From positions 34,672,399 through 34,736,398 of the forward strand of contig OZ026841.1 in assembly GCA_964023205.1 (NCBI GenBank): DNA of 64,000 nucleotides. The letters run 5' to 3'. Source of the stretch: Lutraria lutraria. Taxonomy: Eukaryota > Mollusca > Bivalvia > Venerida > Mactridae. This document shows, one piece after another, positions 1 to 13,808 of this stretch. Within the stretch, counting starts at the first letter, position 1, and every line of letters begins with the position of its first letter. A program made the translations under genes and the position numbers. The notes under the pieces were generated by a model, which saw only the letters and a list, made by a program, of their open reading frames with translations, was not told the origin of the DNA and searched no databases.

Positions 1-3000
1 GTAAGTGATTGAACGTTTATCCGATAGACTCAGACAAGTTGATATTAATGTGACAATACCGGCGTGATTGTTTTAACGCTGACTGGATTATTTCAGCGAG
101 TTCACAAATCTATAATTCAAGTTAGTTGATCTTGTCAACCCTTCTGATAGATATGCAATTAAGTTATCATGACGAATTAACCGGATAAATGGCAAGAGAC
201 GACACGTTGGCATTGACGAGAATCTAAAATAAGCATGCCACATTGTATATGAGTACATAAGGCTTTTATCTATTCAGTACACCTATGTAATACACTGCAA
301 TACGAAATATGAGACAAAATGAATAAAGGGAATACTCATTATACATGAAACTAGTTGCCCATCAAGTGGCTTTTCTACAAACCGTGCCAAGTCGTTGCCT
401 TCCCGGAGACATTTTATTTTGTCCTCCTTTTTGTATATTCTTATACGTTGGATTGGATTCGGGTTTTGGGGAAGGTAGTATTTCGGGAAAGGTTTGTTTT
501 TTTATATGTTCCTTCTTCGTAATCACTTACTTACCTGTGCACTATCAAAGCCGTAATATTTTGAAATCAGAGCCTAAGAATGAGAAAGACAGAAAATATT
601 TTAGGGTAACAAAAAAATGGCACCACAAACAAGCGAGGCTGAGATAGTACAAAGTCTGGAATTACACATATGTTGTATTAGAATACTTGTCACCTATGTA
701 AATGAGAAACCTTACAGACTGCTAGCCAGTCGTTAATTACTAAGTACTCAATTTTTCAAAATAGAAGATCTCCGACATCCATTAAGGAGATAAACGAGAG
801 ACTAAAGCTCGTGTGGAACTTGTTTGTAAAAATGATAAACAAATTCTAGTTAAACATGAGATATGTTTCGTAGACACATATATCTTTAATAATATCAAAG
901 CACTTCATGAACTTCAAACACGTACTGATGACATTCATTTCAGACATTGGTAACAACAGAGCCTCCATACAATCATTAGATACAACATTTCTTTATTTGT
1001 CTGAGAAAGTGTCCCCTAACACGTAGTAAGTTCTAACCTCTCTCTCTCGTTTCCTCGAGAGATAATCTAAGTTTGAGAACTGTGTAAATAACATCCCTGT
1101 AGATTTCTAGTAGAGAATTTCCAAGATTTAAACATGATTTTGAATGATAATTGTATTACCTACACGTTGAGTTTCGTGCCAAAAAACATTTTCTGGTTGA
1201 AGATATCTTTAGCCCAGCTTAGTTTGTACTCCATTCTGAAATACCAAAATTGTTATATTTTTTACAACATACTGTTGTAAATATTGCATTGTTAATAACA
1301 TTGGGTCACGATCTAAACGAATTGTATGTTGGTATAAATCTTTATCCTAGAGAGACACAAAAGTATTATTTCTTCTATAGATACGTCCATAGATCCTCTT
1401 ATTCTGTGGCTTAATTGAATGCTTTAAATCCCTTATAAATCAATTTCTGGGCGTATTCGTCGTAGACCGTTCCAAAGCGGTACTCTCCAGGAGACTGTGT
1501 TTCGTTCACTTTTTTGTGCATGGTCCTTTGGGTTAGCTCTAGGTGTTTTGGATAGCAGGATGTCGTTAGAGTTTAGTATTTTTAATGCCTCCACTAACAT
1601 GAAACACTGTCATAACGACAACAATTTAATGATTTTATTTTAATTGAATCTCATGCTCAAGTTCTTCACCCAATTAGAAGCTGCTTTAAATATTAATAAA
1701 CATCAATAAAACAATGGGAACATACACGTGGTACGTACATAACAGTCTTAACGGTAACAAAGACTAAAATTCATCGTTTCCGGATGAAAATGTGAATACA
1801 GTAAGATTGCTATGATAAACATATATGTACACTAAGGAGACTATTTGTCATTAATACGAAAAATTTGTTTGCCGCACTTCCACATCAGAAAAAAATTGAA
1901 TGTTGACGCTGGATTCTGAAACACCATTTGTATATATAAGTATACAGAAGTAAAATACATCTCATTTACACGTATGTGTTTCTCGTTCCTTAAGACATGC
2001 ATCTGAAGCAAGTTCTGTTTAATTGTTTTCCATGCGTAGATGTGTAATCACATTTTGCTTCAGACCGAATTCGAATTGTCAGGCGTTTTATTGATTCTTT
2101 TCCCGTTGAAATAGAAGATGACAATCCACAAAATTTTCCGAGCATTTCTATTTACATTGTACAACCTAATTTACCTTTTGTCATTTCGGGTACCATTTTT
2201 GAAAAGAAATGTTTAATGAATAGGATAAGTAGGGTACTCGTTAGAATGTTGTCTGGCATTTACAGTACTGCTCGTTCCAAAGTATTAAATGTGTCTTACA
2301 GAACGAAATTTAACACATTCAATGACTTACGGATTAATAATTACATTGGGATGTATATTGAAATAGAATTTTCGGTAATGTTGATTAAGGATATATTGTT
2401 ATATAGCTGCTGACAAGCAAGATGACTCGTACCAAAAAAGCAACAGCAACAAGACAAGGACAAAAAAAATCTGAAGTATGAATATGTTTACTTTATAATG
2501 TTCAGTTCCTCTTAAGATACCAGTAGAGCATTTTCTCAGCGAGTTGCCAATGTCTTATAGAAAGTCAAGAGTAACAAATGAGACTGTTTACAGGTGGGTA
2601 AAGAAAAGCTCCATGTCTAGGGTATTGAACTTATTCAAATATCTAAACAGCAACATCACTAATAGTAGCGTGTGTCAGTTTCATTAAACCATGCCGGGGG
2701 ATGACTAATCTGCATCATTCACAATCTGAATTATCCGCTACTAAGAGAGAAACATGACTTTATATCTAACTCCATGAGCCGACCCTATAGGTTTTAAAAC
2801 AACTTGTTTCTACCTCTAAAGTTGTTCTCGTAATGAGATAAACCAATAAAAAACACGTCAATTTAAGGGTCGTCATCCTTCTGCTGAAGTTGATTAACCT
2901 GTAGAACATGTTGATACATTGCAGGAATAAATCATTACTGTTGATTTAATTACTTAAGGGACACAAAGGACATCCACATTTATCAATGATACGCTAAAAC

Positions 3001-5072
3001 GTTAGACAAAACCACAGAGGAGTTTAAAACAATAATAAAAAAGCTGTAAATGGGTTCCGGGCAAACCCAGATGTTGTGAGCGATTTCATCTCAACTTTTT
3101 ATTGTTATTGCTCGTTTAAATCCTTCAGGAGATTCATCTGATTCAATTAGCATGTTCAGTCAGAACTGTTTTTACGAAACCTCTACTTAAGGCAATTACA
3201 ACTAAAAAAAGTAATGAGTTTTGGCTTTTGCGGCAAGCACTTGTTCATTCTAACGCCACACGTTGCTGTGGTACTCTATATCAATTTTACGGTGTTTGTA
3301 ATTCGAATGTTTCGGTCTAAATTAACGCAAGTAAATAGCTTCACAAAAAATTAAATGCCTTTCGAATGGAGACGTAAAAGGATATGTTGTTTTGTCACGA
3401 TGATGTTCTAATCTTCGCCTCACACTTCCGCCATTCAGCATGACAAGTAAAGAATTCATTACTAGATTCCACGAAAACAACACTCTTGAATTATTAACGA
3501 TTACTTGTAGCAAAGTATCAAGTCGTTTATTTGGAAGTCGGAAACATTACTAGGCTTCATACTTTGTCATTCTAACCAACATGTCATCTGATGCACTCTA
3601 GTTTCTTGTATTATTGAAAAGCTCAAATGGATCTCTCGTGAACAAAGTTGTGAGAATGGCTCCACATGCACCTTCAGCTTTCGCGTACGTCTATGTTCTT
3701 GAATAAATCAACATACTATGTATACAAACGCTTTCGGAAAATGACTTCAAATATACTCAAAATAATTTAATATAATATAGGAACATGTCAAAGGTGTTTC
3801 CAGAAAATTGATACATTACCCACCAGTTTTTATGTTGGCTGTAGTACCTGATCATTCAAGCTTAAAATGCTTCTGGTTTAGGCTTCAATTAATATTACAA
3901 CTAAGAACACTGTGCCAAAAGCCATTTTTAAAGATTTTAATCACACTAGCCCCTGTATAAACAAAGTATTGATTAACAATTTCCATCATACAAAATGGAA
4001 TTATTTAAAACCGATATCAGAGTTTCCAAACTATATACTTTCTTCGGAACATCTATTTGTTATGTATGCCTTTATTCTGCAACCTATTATTGTGTCCCTT
4101 CATAACCATACATACCTCCCCACCGGGAAATCTTGTTGAGCTATTAGCCTGAATTTGATGAGATGTATTCTGTGTTTCGAACATATATACAACAAAAAGC
4201 TTTTATTGAGAGAGATTAACCTCATCACGTGACATGTTAGCGAAGACGATTTCAATATTTCAACACAGTGCTGCGGTATTGTGTTCTGATTACGTCTAAA
4301 AGACTTAATTGCGAAGGAAAAACATCGCGTGCAGGCCGCATCGGATATAAATCATCATATACACGACGTCAATTTAATGGTGGGCGATGAAAGTACACAG
4401 GCTGTTTATTAAACTAATTAAGCAATCAGCAGGCTTACCGACCAGTTCAACAGCATACCACGTCAACAAATAATTGCAGAATTGCATACTTTTGCAATGT
4501 TCGAATTTCCTTGTAAGAAATTCATTAAACATTCTTTTTAATGTTTCTTGATTTACATCCATATTGTGATGGTATGGTGTGTGCCATGTGGATAAACATT
4601 GTAGCGATTATTGAAGATTGAATGTACGGAACACATCAGTGTCAGCATTGATTGACACATTGAGAAACTGAGATTCTAAATAGCTGAATAGCAACACAAG
4701 AAGAACTGCTATCTTAGTCGTATCAGTATTGATTGTTAACTCTCTGTCCACTGGACCTTAACTTGTTGGACTTGTTTCGAGGATAATCATGACTTTTAGA
4801 GCAGGTAAGTGTTTTATTTGTTAATAAATCAAAACCATTTTATCAATTATACATGAATTATTGAACCGAATGAATTTCCATTAATCAAATTAAAACAGTA
4901 TGCAGATCATCTTTAACAATAACTGATCAATAATTCTATATCAAAGCACAATAACATTGACAAGCTATCCAGGTGATTGATTGTTGGACAATTACACCTT
5001 CAACTTATATAATGCCTCAAGTAATATGAACTGTTACACACTTATAAATGTAATCTTGTCGTGATATTAACA
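1..5072. other. Gene-free AT-rich host DNA
   Basis: All reading frames here are short (under about 100 codons), lack recognisable domains and look random. There is no RNA gene or clear repeat that I can delimit. One spot resembles a tiny first exon: an ATG at 4790 followed by five codons and a strong GTAAGT splice donor at 4805. Nothing downstream confirms it. Confidence 0.6.
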
Positions 5073-5149
5073 GGTCGATTAGCTCAGCTGGTTGAGCGTT
5101 TGACTTGCCCTATGCATGCAGGTCGCGGGTTCGAGCCCCGCATCGGGTA
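5073..5149 (+). repeat. tRNA-like sequence (SINE head or tRNA pseudogene)
   Basis: A 77-nt tRNA-like stretch. It has a good A box (TAGCTCAGCTGG), a D-arm that pairs (GCTC...GAGC), and a T-arm that pairs perfectly around TTCGAGC (GCGGG/CCCGC). The acceptor stem pairs at most positions. The anticodon arm does not fold, so this is more likely the head of a tRNA-derived SINE or a decayed tRNA than a working tRNA gene. No SINE body could be recognised downstream. Confidence 0.6.
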
Positions 5150-7257
5150 TATCATGCTCATCCTCCTATAACACAGGTTAGAAACACGAGCGCTCAAATT
5201 CCACCTGATTGCATGTCTTGACCTTACTTCCAGAAACATAGCCCTTCATTATTTAGTATTGGGAAAAACACGTAAAAGATTGTGTGGCCTCTCGAAAATG
5301 GAGCAGTAAGACATTTTTATCTGTAGTGCAATTGTTACATAACCGCTTCATATTAGAGCTAGCGTTGCAAAGCGTTTCGAGGCGATACAGAGCGATATTT
5401 TTTGTCGAAAATGAAGTTATGCACTTCTTAAACTTAGGTTACGATGAGTGCCTCACAAGCACTTTTTAATAAAAGCCAATACCATTCATTTAAAGACAAC
5501 ATTTTTTTGACATTCGAGAACGTTTTTGTTGATGTTTTAAAATGACAGATTTCACTAGTTTGGATAAAACTTGTTTGTTATAATAACAACATTAATGCAT
5601 AATTGAAATTTGAAATACATTTTGTAAAGAGAATATCCTCTCTGGTACATATTGTTTGGTAAATTTACTCATATTCAACAATTTTATATATAATGTTTAA
5701 TGATGCTAATACGACATCGCAATTGAAATATGTATGCAAGTACATCATTGATTTGTTTTGAGTGCTATTCGCTAAAAAGAATATCTTTTTTTTAAAATCA
5801 AACCATTATTTACAAGTCATTTAGACGGTGTTATCGATACAAGTTTTTTCATTACATACATGCACATAGAAATGTTTACGATCAATTGGAACATCTAATA
5901 GAATTCTGTAAAGCATAGAAAGTATTCGTCAACACTGATGGTTTAATCAAGTGAAAGATCTTGATGCATATTTTATGTCTGTACATTGAAGAAAGCTATG
6001 CACCATTTTCAGCATATCAAGAACTTGAATTCATGCATTGCACCATTTTCAGTATATCAAGACCTTGAATTTACGTTTTGTTCCATTTTGGAAAAGTGTA
6101 TAATCCTTTTGATAACATCATCATTTATTGAAATGAGTATAAGGTACAGAATGTATCAAGATATGACGTTAACAATGATTCTCTGTCTCAAAAAAAGTCA
6201 TAGTTTCTATACTGAGTTCCACAAGGCGTGTACCTAATTTGTGACAATAATTCTTATCATTACACGCATCATTGAGCAGAGAACAGCTTTTATGATGAGT
6301 TTATACTCGAGTTTTTTTTATTTCGTACTTTTGTATTATATGTTTGGGTTGACAATGCAAGCTGTTGTTTCTTTGTTATTCACGATCTTTTCCATACTTG
6401 GTCAGTTGAGTTATGGAACTCGGTCGATCCTCCAGTCCATTGTACATAACGACAAAAATGAATCGGTGATGTCAATTTCAGTTGCCATTTAAAGTTTGCT
6501 TTTGTACACTATGCACTGACTAAGTTTGTCATTACCCTAATTTATCCCTGATCGATCCTTTCAAATAAGTGCCTTTGTAGGTACATCAACTGTATTGTTG
6601 ATATATTCTGTAGAAATGTTCAAGTGATGACATTAACTAACTAAACACGAGCTCTGTCTTCATTTAATGAATCAAATCACTTTAATATGAATATCTTTAT
6701 ATGTTGTTGGATTTGTTACGTCAGATGAATTATCATCTTGTTCATACACCTCCTTTACATGAGTTATTGTTTCCGTTTTCAGTTCCTTTGCTTGTCGATT
6801 TAAACATTGCAGTTCCAAGTTGTGCTCCATCTTTCATTTCATGTCCACTATCCTGCAGCATTTCTGCGCTCTTAGAGAACCGTCTTGATATTAGACTGTA
6901 ACGTTTTTTGTTCTTCTCCCTGCACTTTTCTAGGATTGTTTGCTTCTTATCTAAATAAGGTGCATTCTGTGGAATATTGCTTTGGGATTTCTTCTGCAAT
7001 TCTTTCTTCTCTCAATTCAATTACAGCCATGCTTGATTTAATCTGTGAATTTTGATGAACATTGGAAAGAGGATTGTAAAACATTAAGAGCAAAAATCAA
7101 TCAACTATTCTTCTTTCATGTGGGTCTGTTATTTAAACATGTAGAAATCATTTCTTTACGGACTGTGAAAGCGTGTCTTTAATAGGCTTAAAATGTTTTT
7201 TTTTCGGTTTAAATACGGTATAATCATTCAGTACACAAATTCAATATATACAGGAAG
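5150..7257. other. Gene-free AT-rich host DNA
   Basis: Contains only short random-looking reading frames. At 6001-6070 a phrase of about 40 bp (accattttcag.atatcaaga.cttgaatt) occurs twice, a minor local duplication. Nothing else is recognisable. Confidence 0.55.
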
Positions 7258-7535
7258 GGCGACCCGTCCAGTTAGCTCTGTGATTATAGTGTTGGTCTAC
7301 TGATCAAGAGGTTGTGAATTCGAAACCCGGACGAGGCTCACACTGCCCGAGAATTTGACCTAAAATCTTACATCCTCTGTTAAATTGTTCTCCACCTCTA
7401 AATTATATGGGGTAGCTTGTTTGTAGCTTGCAGATAGAATGATATGGTTAGTACTGGTTTAGGACTAAATGAAGACCAGGAAAGCTTGGATGTTGAAAAT
7501 GCCGTTAAATCCGATGAAATAGATAAATAAATAAA
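7258..7535 (+). repeat. tRNA-derived SINE, copy 1
   Basis: Starts with a tRNA-like head (gttagctctgtg A box; gaattcgaaacccgg B box). The body contains ttagtactggt and gaccaggaaag. The 3' end contains gccgttaaatcc and a simple (ataa)n tail. The body and tail phrases recur at 13566 and 40541, which defines the family. The phrase set resembles META-type SINEs of bivalves, an assignment from memory that is not proven here. Confidence 0.8.
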
Positions 7536-10500
7536 TTACATGAAGGGCGCAAATTTCATAGAATTCTACACGCCATCGAACTGAATTATTAAGCATGAGA
7601 TTCCTCTCTTAAATGCAAATGATCACCTGAGTTTCTCTTGTCTATGTATTTATTGCATCGTGTGCATTCATCCAACCAGTTACCCGAAGTACCACTACAG
7701 GTATTATTTAAATGAATGTTCCAAGCACAAATCCGCGCTTGTGGCATGTCTGTTAATATATTCCATTGCATTATCTGGTACCTCATCAATACCTCTGTCA
7801 TTTAGAGCAGAAAACTATTATGGTATCCTATTGTGATCGCGATAGAAGGTTTTCTCAATCTGTACAATGCTGTTGCATCTATTTACATTTTACCGGCTAC
7901 AAAATCCGAGTTATTCAGGAATACTGGAATGCTGAGCAATGTTTTAGAAAATGTATTTGGATCCAGAGGATTCTTTCACAGTCTGATCTTTTCAGTTTTT
8001 GTCCTATTTGAAATCGAAAGATAGCATGACATGATACGAATCTCTTTTTCTTTCATGTGAATTTCCGATAACAAGTGGAATTCATGGTAATACAAGCATT
8101 CATTGTGCATGTTATTTAGGGCTCTTATCATTATGGGTAGTGGGAATAATTGTGAACCATAAAGTTTCATCGTCTAGTAGATCGTGATTGAAATACACTC
8201 ACTATCTTGTCTTATTATAACAAACTATATAAGAATCAATATTACTATACGCATACAGTTGCATTAACTTCAATGTGACACCAACGTTTTTGAGTACGTA
8301 CGCGTTGTATGTAGATACTAAATTCACAGATTCACCATCATATTTTGTCAAACAAAATTGATGTCATGCGACTACATTTCTTACTGGAATTGTTTCTTCG
8401 ATATACTGCACCAAACAAGAATCATTCGCTTTTAGTTTTACGGAACATATCATTTGCATTCATTGGCAGATTTCAAAAAGGTTGGTGAATATATTACAAG
8501 ACATGACATAGCTGTTTTGTATCGATCACGTCGGAACGTAACACTTCGTGTGTTCCACATTTGTTTGGAGGTCCCCCACTTTGCGAAGGTTAATATCGAA
8601 CTTATTTTGGTTGTTCTAGTCCACTTATAATGGCATTTGATTATAATAAATTCCATAGTTTCAGTTTGTATCTCAACGAATTAAGCTTTTGCAAGTTCTT
8701 TAGAATGTTCCACCAGATAATTCTGCATCTCTTGTGTAAATATATATGAACAGTTGTATCCCATTGCTTAACGTATTCAATATCCTGCTACAGGCTTATC
8801 TAATACAGAGTGATTTATTTAGATCTTTCTCCTCTTACTTAATTCCATCCATCGATTTATTATCCGTTCTTTTTCTATTTAGAGCTTTTCCTTACGGCGA
8901 TACGGAATTTTCCAAGAATTTGCCATCCCATACAGTGGCCTCTTCTTTTATCTTTCAATTGATTTAACTACATAAAAAGTCTATCAAAATAATAATGTTT
9001 TCAGTAGTCTTAATGGAAAATGTGGAAGGTAATTATCTAAACCAAAGTATGCTTTTTAGTTAGATGCGTCGTCTTAGAGAGACCATCTTAAACCATAACA
9101 AAGAGTAGATTATACTCTATACAACTTAGAAATAAAGAGTACATGTAACGTATATTCGGTAGACACAACAGACATACACAAATACATTGCTTAGACATAT
9201 AGTGCTCCTGATTTATTTCTCAACTTTATATAAATTAGTTACGCCGCTGACAACATCGATTTTCAATGACGATGAAGGAACACGAGGAGATTCAGACAAA
9301 TAGCTTTGAGCATTGCTCACAGCTCGGAACACAACATATTTGATTATACATAATTGTTAACCGTTTGACAACTGAATTATCCATTCGGCCCCGTTCTCAT
9401 GTTCGTGTCAGAAAGAAAAGATACAAAGTGCAAAGACTTGAAAGGCTGTGGGCATTAAAATGATTATTATCTATTGCAGCCAACATACTAATATCGGCTG
9501 AGAAATATCTTTCTATACTCTTATATGTATAGAAACAGGTACAACATTACACAAATGGCAACAGTTGTAACTCTTATTTGATGACAACAGTTTGGTGGAC
9601 AATAAATTGATAAAATAGGGGGATGTAAATTTTTGGTAGACAAAAAAGAAGTTCCAAGAAGGATGAGATACAATATAGCAATACCTTGTTAGAATTACTA
9701 TTTCAACGATTTGGTTGGTTTATTCTAACACATTTGATACATGTACTAGTATCTATAAAATACTATATAGTATACAATGACGTTCTACTGCAACAGCGAA
9801 GAAAAATGTCAAACAAAAACTAAGTAAATCTCTATTAATATGTCTAGTCCATTCGTACATATTTCTTCTGGTGGTTAAATGAATATTATTTAAACTCCAG
9901 TTTGTACACTGAAGATATTATTGCCACTGAACATAGTTCTAAATTCTCATGTGAATGACACAACTGACTATGATAACATGGTTACAACGAACGTCATGAC
10001 AAAAATCTCGACAATACATGGAAGAGAATATAACTGGACTGGATATAGAAGAATATCATTCTTGTCACAGCCGTAGTAAATGGGGAAAGGCTATGGGGAT
10101 GGGGCTTTGCCCCCACACATAATTTCGGCTTTAGTGGTAATTACAAGGGACTAGAACTAATTTTCACCCCTTTGTCAGACAATAAACTTAAAATAGTCGA
10201 CTCAATATAAAATTGCCTCCTACGGGTCAGTTTGTATAGCAAATGAGCCTTTTTACGTATTGGCAAAAATATTCATTACTGTGCACATGGTATATTAATA
10301 TTAATGTGTAAGCTCCCTGTCTGATCGTTGATGATAAATCAACACAACGTTTGATTGAAGTCACAACAATACGACAACCTTCGGACAATTTTTGTATATG
10401 TCTTCTCCATTTCAACTCGATAAAGAGTCCACCTCGTTAATAAAACCATTTTCAGATATTAAGGTGTTTTTTGGAATGTCAAGGTGTAACCGTGCTGGTA

Positions 10501-12031
10501 TTCATATACGGTCAAACCTGTGCTACCCGTCAACTCCCATTAAAGGTCATCCTTTGAATAAAGACCATTCTTTTGAACCCCTCCTTTGATAATTTTGAAT
10601 TATATGGTCTCCGAATAGAGTTAACTTGTCAATTAAGGTCGCATCATGCCATTCTAATGGAGGGCCTTTGTTCTCAGGTTTAATCTTATGGCAACATGAA
10701 TGTATTATGTTTTATTTTATTTTGGGGCATTTAGCCGTAAACTACAAATACATATACGTTTCAGATCAGGGCGAAAAACAATAAGCGTGTTTACGTTTAC
10801 CCCGACCGATTATATTTTTGTTCAAACACTATAATTACTGCCGTCAAAAGTGCGAAAGTAATTAAGATTGAATCGTAAGTAATATAAAAGTTGTTCAATA
10901 GCAATTTAACAGAAAATAATTTGTTTCGACCATAAAAGTCTAATTGCGTAGTTATTTAGCGACCATAAAAGTGATAAGTTAAGTCTCATAAGACGTCGAA
11001 AAAACACCATTGTTATCTATTGTAAGAAGTTGCTGCATCATTTGCTTTATGCTTTCATTCAGTCAAGCGGTAACAATCAGTAGAGTGTAGAACTATTGAT
11101 TGATAGGCCGAGTTCGTGACCTAGACAAAGTCCCTAACTCACCATAACAACAAAATGGCATGTGGTATTGAAGTTAAGACATTTCCTGCGTGAACGAACA
11201 CATTTACGGACGTTTTTGTAAGGTTGACATTAGTTAAGGCGGACTTAGAGTTGGTTATTTCTTAATCAATTAGCGAAAGCATGACTGACATGAAGGCTGA
11301 ATTTAATGGAGTCTGTCGCAAGAATCGTATTTTGAAACAGGCACCTTGCCGATTGTAGATATTTTTGCCAGACCAAAAATAGTGGTTCCAGTCCGAATTC
11401 ATGCACGTATGGCAATTAACGCTGCAATGTGTAACTATCGCTTTATTTTCTGTTAGAACCTTGTAACTGTGACGTAAATGTTCAGCTTTATTGTCTTTGA
11501 TGGATATTGATTCTGTTTCATGTCACATGGCTTCACTAGCAAATCGCAGTAATTAAATTGTTCCTTATTGTCGTTTGATATATTGTAGGAACCACACGGT
11601 GTATGTTACAGAAATTAGATAATTGCTTAAGGAACACGACCAGTTAATTACGATTGATAATGTCTGTGTTGGTGATTGAGATAAGAAAACGTTTCCTAGA
11701 AACAAACACATTCAAAATATCAAACTTTCCCCAAAAAACATTTACTACATTCTCCAAAATCCGACAAGGTGAATTGAGAATGAATTGTGTATGAATTATG
11801 CCATAGCTTTAACACCTTATTTTGTTTCGTTTTCTGGTTTGATTTTCTGACCATTGATTATTTTGGTTCCAAACACAGAATATTAGTTCAATCCCGTGAT
11901 CTTTAATGGCTTCATGATGGATTGACATCGAAAAGCAATTAGCTTGTTGCATGACTCTCAACCTTCGTGCATGTCCGATCACCAAACTGACGGCTAATAA
12001 CAAATATTCACTAGCAGAATAGAAAAAAAGA
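7536..12031. other. Gene-free AT-rich host DNA
   Basis: No coding region that I can support. At about 10505-10690 a diverged repeat with 'tcaaacctgt', 'aaaggtcatcc' and 'ggcctttgttctcaggttt' resembles a stretch at about 17935-18090, so the two probably belong to one old repeat family. Family unknown. Confidence 0.5.
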
Positions 12032-12440
12032 AGACCGGACGCTTGCTCGCAGAATTATGTTATGTGTATAATATGACTTCTACAGCGCGTTCAGTTAAAG
12101 AAAACGTTACAAAACGAGTGTTAATGTGTGAAGAAAACGGTATGGGCGAGGTATACAACGTGGATCGACGGATCCAGATCTGGATCCATTAGAGAATACA
12201 AAAATATAAATTATATAGGGGAAATAAAGGGGTGTTATGGATACATTGTTTATTAATTGGTAGAATAAGACCAATTTGGTATCGAATTAATCCGGATCCG
12301 CGGATCCGCGTTTTACAACTGGCCGGACGCCTTCTTGTAACATAAAGCGTTCAGTAAGACTGCTTCTGTTACAAATCGTTTGCGTCAAACGTTTTCCTTT
12401 ACTGAACTCAAGGCTTATTGTGGCCCTTATTTGACGCATC
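12032..12440. repeat. Imperfect inverted repeat with BamHI-like palindromes
   Basis: A 20-bp segment at 12089-12108 is matched by its reverse complement at 12388-12407 with one or two changes. Outside these, 'ccggacgc' phrases occur near both ends (about 12036 and 12326). Inside, clusters of GGATCC palindromes lie at 12170-12188 and 12292-12308. It looks like a decayed inverted-repeat element, but termini and target duplication could not be defined. Confidence 0.4.
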
Positions 12441-13565
12441 AATAAAAACTATCTTTAGAAACAAGGACTGCTAGGCTCTGTGATATTATTGATATGATTT
12501 GTAGATCAATAGATAACTAGAATCACGTTTTTGGAAGACTTACGTATATTCGTAGTATATCTATATAACGCTCAGATATTGCTCAACTGAACACGTGTAT
12601 TATAAATTGACAACTGTTTAAGTGAAGGTCAAACATTTCTTCTTTTGGTTTTATATGCATTCACCGTCTTAAAAAAGTTCCGAAGTTCTTCTTAGTAAAG
12701 GTGAGACTTTACGTGTAGTAGTTTGTTATTCTTTATCTGGTAGACGGCTAACAACCAGGTTACGTTCGTTTGTCCCCAAGGGGAGCTGTAACAATTAATC
12801 CTGTCTCCCAGACGGAGGGCTCAACTGCTTGACGCTGGTACGACACATTACGTATTATTAATTCAAAACACAGTACAGTATACTTAGATATTCACAAGAC
12901 GTTTGACACTGCTGCTTGCCTAATCTTTCAAGAATGTTCTGTGTATAGTATTTCCCACCATGAATACCAAATTAAATAGTTCAGTTTATCATGACTTCTC
13001 ATTTCTCTCAACACGTCTTGGTTTGTTAACGACCACGGATTGTTCGGAGAAAGTGTATGAAATTTTCAGCATGACTGATGATATTGATAAATAATTTAAA
13101 ATTAATCAATCACAACACATGCGATATACATTACGACAACGGGAATGATAAAATCTCGGAATTAGAAAAGAAAACTGCCAGACACGCGCTTTGGGAGTAG
13201 CAAGTCTACCATGTTAATATTTCCTTCACCATTAAATATGATACAATCGTATTTTACACGATTCCCTCATGGATTGTTCAATTCAAGTGTTTCATTTATC
13301 GATCGGCAAGTTCGTATTTTTTTTGCTGATGCAAATTATGAAAAACAACTGGTAACAATATTTAGACGTAGACTTCAACCAAATTCTCGACTATTATGCA
13401 CGCTGTCTGACTCTTACAATTTCCATAACGTAAAACTTACCATAGCATGCTATAACGACAGTTTTGCGTATCTGTTTCACACATATTTGACTTCTGTCAA
13501 TAATCGTGTAATTCATTTCGAAATACTCGTGTAATATATTCAAATCTTTCTCAAGTAGTGTCGGT
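12441..13565. other. Gene-free AT-rich host DNA
   Basis: Only short reading frames without recognisable domains. Nothing could be assigned. Confidence 0.5.
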
Positions 13566-13808
13566 CGCGCCCGTGGTTCAATGGTTTGCGCGCTGGGTTG
13601 GTAATCCGGGAGACCATACCCTTGTATGAAAATTGGACAAACATGTCGATTTTCCACCAACATGGAGGTGTTGTAGGCTTCTTTTTGGAAGCGTAAGTTA
13701 GTACTGGTAAGAAAACAGTCCAGGAAAATTGGTAAGCTGAACCGACCGCTGTATATAACAGAAATATCGTCTGAAACGGCGTTAAATCCCGCTAAAACAA
13801 AGATCAAA
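13566..13808 (+). repeat. tRNA-derived SINE, copy 2
   Basis: The head (gcccgtggttcaatggtttg) is like that of the copy at 40541. The B box is damaged. The body has ttagtactggt and cagtccaggaaaa, and the 3' end has aacggcgttaaatcc, as in the other copies. The longest minus-strand reading frame across this region is an antisense reading of the SINE, not a gene. Confidence 0.75.

Noticed and set aside
4790..4810. ATG with a strong GTAAGT donor, possible first exon
   Set aside because: Only five codons and no recognisable downstream exon.
5073..5149. Functional tRNA gene
   Set aside because: A and B boxes and the T-arm are good but the anticodon arm does not pair, so a SINE head or pseudogene is more likely.
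13394..13807. 137-codon minus-strand open frame
   Set aside because: Its N-terminal part is the antisense reading of the SINE at 13566-13808; the rest has no recognisable domain.
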